DNA of 23,713 nt, from positions 1 through 23,713 of IMG/VR virus record IMGVR_UViG_3300042485_002849. One strand, given 5' to 3'. The position numbers and the translations under genes were made by a program. The stretch is from a virus. Under the pieces are notes generated by a model that did no database searches, had not been told where the DNA came from, and saw only the letters and a list, made by a program, of their open reading frames with translations. Every line of letters begins with the position of its first letter. Position 1 is the stretch's first letter. Positions 20,936 through 23,713 of this stretch are shown in pieces.

Positions 20936-23713
20936 ATGGCTCTTGGAAACGCAGCAGAAGAAGCTAAAAAGAAATTTGAAAAATTAAAAAAAGTAATTAA
21001 AGAATTAGGAGACGATATTAACGACCTTAATCTTAATGATACAGTAAAAGATGCAGCGGCTGTTGAACTTGCACTAAAAGGAGCAAATGAAAGATTAAGA
21101 GAAATGCAAGCTGATGTTAATTCTATAAATGATTCTTTTAGAAAAACAGTTAATTCAATTAAAATAGGAAACGAAGGATTACTTCGAGCAAAAGGTTCTT
21201 TTTCTAGACTTACTAGTCTAGCAAGTGATTTAGAATATCACATGAAAGGATCTAATAAACTTTCCGTAGAACAATTAAAATTAATAAAAGAACAAGCTAA
21301 TCAAGAAAAAAGACGATTAGAAAGAAATTTAAAACAACTTATAGCTGATAAATCAATCCTAGAATCAGAAGGAAATCAAGCAGATAAAATTAAAGAAATT
21401 GAAAAAGCTATTGAGGTTTCTAATAATCTTTTACAAGCTCAAAATAAAGAATTTACTGATTTAATTAAAAGCACTGAAATTTTAACTTTTAAACAAGAGA
21501 ATTTAAGTAATGCTATGGGTTTAGGAGGTGTAGCTTTAGAGGGGATGCTTGGTTCAATGGATGCATTAGGGATGAGTAAATTAACTGCAAGATTAGGGTT
21601 AAATGAAGCTAAGCAAAAGATGGAGGAAATGGCTGAGGAACTTACTGATGGAGGAAAGATAGCAGCTACCATAGGTGATAGATTTAAAATTATGGGAGCC
21701 GGAATAGCATCTATGGGTTCAAATCTTAGTAAAAATCTTACTTCTGCTGAAGCTATAATAGTAGAAATGGCTGCTGCTTTAAAAATTGCAGATGATGGTG
21801 CTGGAGACATGGCTAAAAAAATGAATCTAACTTATGGGGAAGCATTAAATACCCGTAGAGAATTAGGAAACATGGCTGCTATGTCTGGAGATGTTGCTTT
21901 AAATACTAAAAATCTTCAAGAATCATATATGGCTGTAGGTGCTGCTTTAGGTACTAATGTTATGTTAAATGAAAAAGATTTAACTACTATGACTAAATTA
22001 GTAAGTCAAGCAGGGTTTCAACATAGTGAATTAATGGAAATTCAAAAACTATCTTTATCTCAAGGAAAAAGTTTAGAAGATAATACTAAAGAAATTTTAG
22101 GAGGTGCTGAAGCATACGCTTCTAGAAGAGGTACAATAGTTAATGAAAAAGAAGTTTTAAAAGAAGTTAATAAAATGTCAGCATCTTTAAAGTTGTCATT
22201 AGGGGGTAGTGCGGATAAAATGTCACAAGCAGTAGTACAAGCAAAAATGTTTGGTTTAACTCTTGAACAAGCTGCTAGCATGTCTTCAAGTTTACTTCAA
22301 TTTGAATCTTCTATTGAAAATGAATTAAGTGCTGAATTATTACTTGGTAAAGATTTAAATTTTGAAAAAGCAAGACAATTAGCCTTAAATAATGATATAG
22401 CTGGAGCTGCTGAGGAAATAGCTAAACAAGTAGGTACATCCGCAGATTTTGCTAACATGAATGCAATCCAACAAGAAGCAATAGCAAAAGCAGCAGGTTT
22501 AACAAAAGATGAATTAGCTCAATCTTTAATAGATAGAGAAGCAATGGCTGCACTAAATGGGGTTGAAGGTGATACTGCAAAAGAAAGATTTAATAATTTA
22601 GTTAAACAAGTAGGAATGGAAGAAGCTAAAAAACGCTTAGGAGAGGAAGGATTAGCTAACCAAATGGAACAACAAAATGTACAAGAAAGATTTGCTCAAG
22701 CTACAGAAAAACTTAAAGAAATATTTGTCCAAATAGCAGAACCTATCCTAGCAATTGTTTCCCCATTAATGAATATAGTTAGCAGCATACTCCCAGCAAT
22801 CAGCATACTTTTACAACCTATAGTATGGGCTTTTCAGTTAGTAGCAGATGGAATAAATTTTGCTGTAGAAGGTGCTAAAAAATTACTTGGAGTATTTACA
22901 GGAACAACAAAAGAATTAGGATTTTGGGAAGGTTTATTAGGCGGAATATTATTAATATTTGGTAGTATGAAAGTTATTAGTTATGCTATTTTAGGATACA
23001 CTAAACTATCTACCTTTTTAACAGGATCATTAGCAACAATAAATAAAGTTTTAGAAGCTTCTAATGCAAGAATATTAGCTTCAAAAACAGCAGAAACTGT
23101 TGCAGATGGTACTAAAATAGGATTAGGAACAAGTCTATTAGGTATTTTAGGATTACAAAATGCTGCTAGAGCTTATGGTTTAGCTCAATCTCTTACTGGA
23201 AATACATTAACTGCTATTAGAGCAGCTATGGAACAAACTATATTAGGTAAATTAATTCTACAAGGTGGAGCTTTATTAAAAAATGTAGGCCAATATATTT
23301 TATTAACTATTCAGGCTGGATTTAGATCCGTAGCTGAAAGTACTATATTAGGTTCTTTAATAGCTCAAGGAGGAGCTATAATAAAAAATATAGCAAAAGG
23401 AGCTATTTTCCTTGCCCAAGCAATAGCCACTTCCGTAGCCCAAATATCAGGTAGTGCAGCTTTAAGTTTAGGAGCAACAGCTTTAATAGCGTTAGCTGCA
23501 GGAGCAGCAGCATATGCATTTTTTTCAAGTATGAAGGATGGTGAAATAGATTATAGTAAAGGACCAATAGTAAGTGGTGGCTTTGGCTCAGTTCAATTAG
23601 ATAAAAACGATACTGGTTTCTTTGATAAAAATGGTATTAAAGCAGGAACTGATTTATTTAAAAAAGAAGATAAGGTAGGTATAAATCCAAATAACTCTTC
23701 CCCCCAACAACAA
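20936..23713 (+). CDS. Tail tape measure protein, N-terminal 926 residues (runs off the window)
   Basis: The frame from ATG 20936 is open to the last base with no stop. Residues 1-180 are charged coiled coil (EEAKKKFEKLKKVIKELGDD). About 180-340 are Gly/Ala/Met-rich. About 340-600 are helical with long Ala/Glu/Lys stretches. Hydrophobic segments follow near 602-640 (PILAIVSPLMNIVSSILPA), 664-688 (LLGGILLIFGSMKVISYAIL) and 838-862 (ALSLGATALIALAAGAAAYA). The visible end (SGGFGSVQLDKNDTGFF) resembles a motif common near tape-measure C-termini. This combination is typical of tape measure proteins, which span the tube, set tail length and may form a membrane channel at infection. T4 gp29 is 590 aa, so this is much longer. 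Its place after the hub genes agrees. Confidence 0.88.
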   Translation, partial: MALGNAAEEAKKKFEKLKKVIKELGDDINDLNLNDTVKDAAAVELALKGANERLREMQADVNSINDSFRKTVNSIKIGNEGLLRAKGSFSRLTSLASDLEYHMKGSNKLSVEQLKLIKEQANQEKRRLERNLKQLIADKSILESEGNQADKIKEIEKAIEVSNNLLQAQNKEFTDLIKSTEILTFKQENLSNAMGLGGVALEGMLGSMDALGMSKLTARLGLNEAKQKMEEMAEELTDGGKIAATIGDRFKIMGAGIASMGSNLSKNLTSAEAIIVEMAAALKIADDGAGDMAKKMNLTYGEALNTRRELGNMAAMSGDVALNTKNLQESYMAVGAALGTNVMLNEKDLTTMTKLVSQAGFQHSELMEIQKLSLSQGKSLEDNTKEILGGAEAYASRRGTIVNEKEVLKEVNKMSASLKLSLGGSADKMSQAVVQAKMFGLTLEQAASMSSSLLQFESSIENELSAELLLGKDLNFEKARQLALNNDIAGAAEEIAKQVGTSADFANMNAIQQEAIAKAAGLTKDELAQSLIDREAMAALNGVEGDTAKERFNNLVKQVGMEEAKKRLGEEGLANQMEQQNVQERFAQATEKLKEIFVQIAEPILAIVSPLMNIVSSILPAISILLQPIVWAFQLVADGINFAVEGAKKLLGVFTGTTKELGFWEGLLGGILLIFGSMKVISYAILGYTKLSTFLTGSLATINKVLEASNARILASKTAETVADGTKIGLGTSLLGILGLQNAARAYGLAQSLTGNTLTAIRAAMEQTILGKLILQGGALLKNVGQYILLTIQAGFRSVAESTILGSLIAQGGAIIKNIAKGAIFLAQAIATSVAQISGSAALSLGATALIALAAGAAAYAFFSSMKDGEIDYSKGPIVSGGFGSVQLDKNDTGFFDKNGIKAGTDLFKKEDKVGINPNNSSPQQQ

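Noticed and set aside
21439-22281. Two - strand open frames (21439-21810 and 22060-22281) under the tape measure
   Set aside because: The + strand reads as one continuous tape-measure protein across both; the antisense products are low-complexity shadows.
1-23713. tRNA or other structured RNA genes, insertion sequences, integrase or attachment sites
   Set aside because: I found no cloverleaf, transposase or recombinase, and gaps between genes are too short (at most 139 nt) and too AT-rich to support one.

Overview
The window is the virion-structure region of a tailed, contractile-tail bacteriophage related to T4 but far from the enterobacterial members. All genes lie on the + strand, are closely packed and are very AT-rich. 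Recognisable homologues run from prohead assembly (gp21-like protease, gp22-like scaffold, gp23-like capsid) through neck (gp13/14/15-like), sheath (gp18-like, twice) and tube (gp19-like) to baseplate-hub and tape-measure genes. Start codons mostly lack Shine-Dalgarno sequences and sit behind A-rich leaders such as AAAATAAAATGG. With the low GC, this suggests a Bacteroidota (flavobacterial-type) host in an aquatic setting. That host call is inference.

Layout. 1-251: tail of an unidentified gene. 254-5796: head module (charged 602-aa protein, protease, acidic scaffold, major capsid protein), closed by a strong GAAA-loop terminator. 5882-6580: a phoH-like ATPase gene. 6621-11247: fibre and adhesin-type genes built from two shared N-terminal modules, each present once in a short 'stub' gene and once in a long gene, plus one small virion-type protein; the block ends at a second strong terminator. 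11320-14039: neck operon plus a small basic protein. 14082-14411: a short coiled-coil protein with three LTEE motifs. 14457-19347: two sheath paralogues and the tube protein, closed by a third terminator. 19476-23713: a small unknown protein, a gp26-like hub protein, an overlapping out-of-frame ORF that may need ribosomal frameshifting, and a very long tape measure that runs off the end.

How it works together. The scaffold and capsid protein would form the prohead, and the gp21-like protease would mature it. The neck proteins close the filled head and cap the tail. The tape measure sets tail length while the tube and the two sheaths polymerise, and the fibre proteins contact the host. Terminase, portal and vertex genes are not visible, so the order differs from T4, where 16 and 17 lie between 15 and 18.

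The most striking non-coding signal is the exact decamer ATATTTATAA. It occurs nine times, each 7-29 nt before a gene start and often right after a terminator. It probably marks a late promoter of unusual form: the T4 late box TATAAATA appears only on its opposite strand. Other points of interest are the candidate frameshift at 20601-20607, the duplicated sheath, the stub/long fibre pairs, perfect 45-bp repeats in the large fibre gene, and possible prohead-protease sites in a 109-aa protein.
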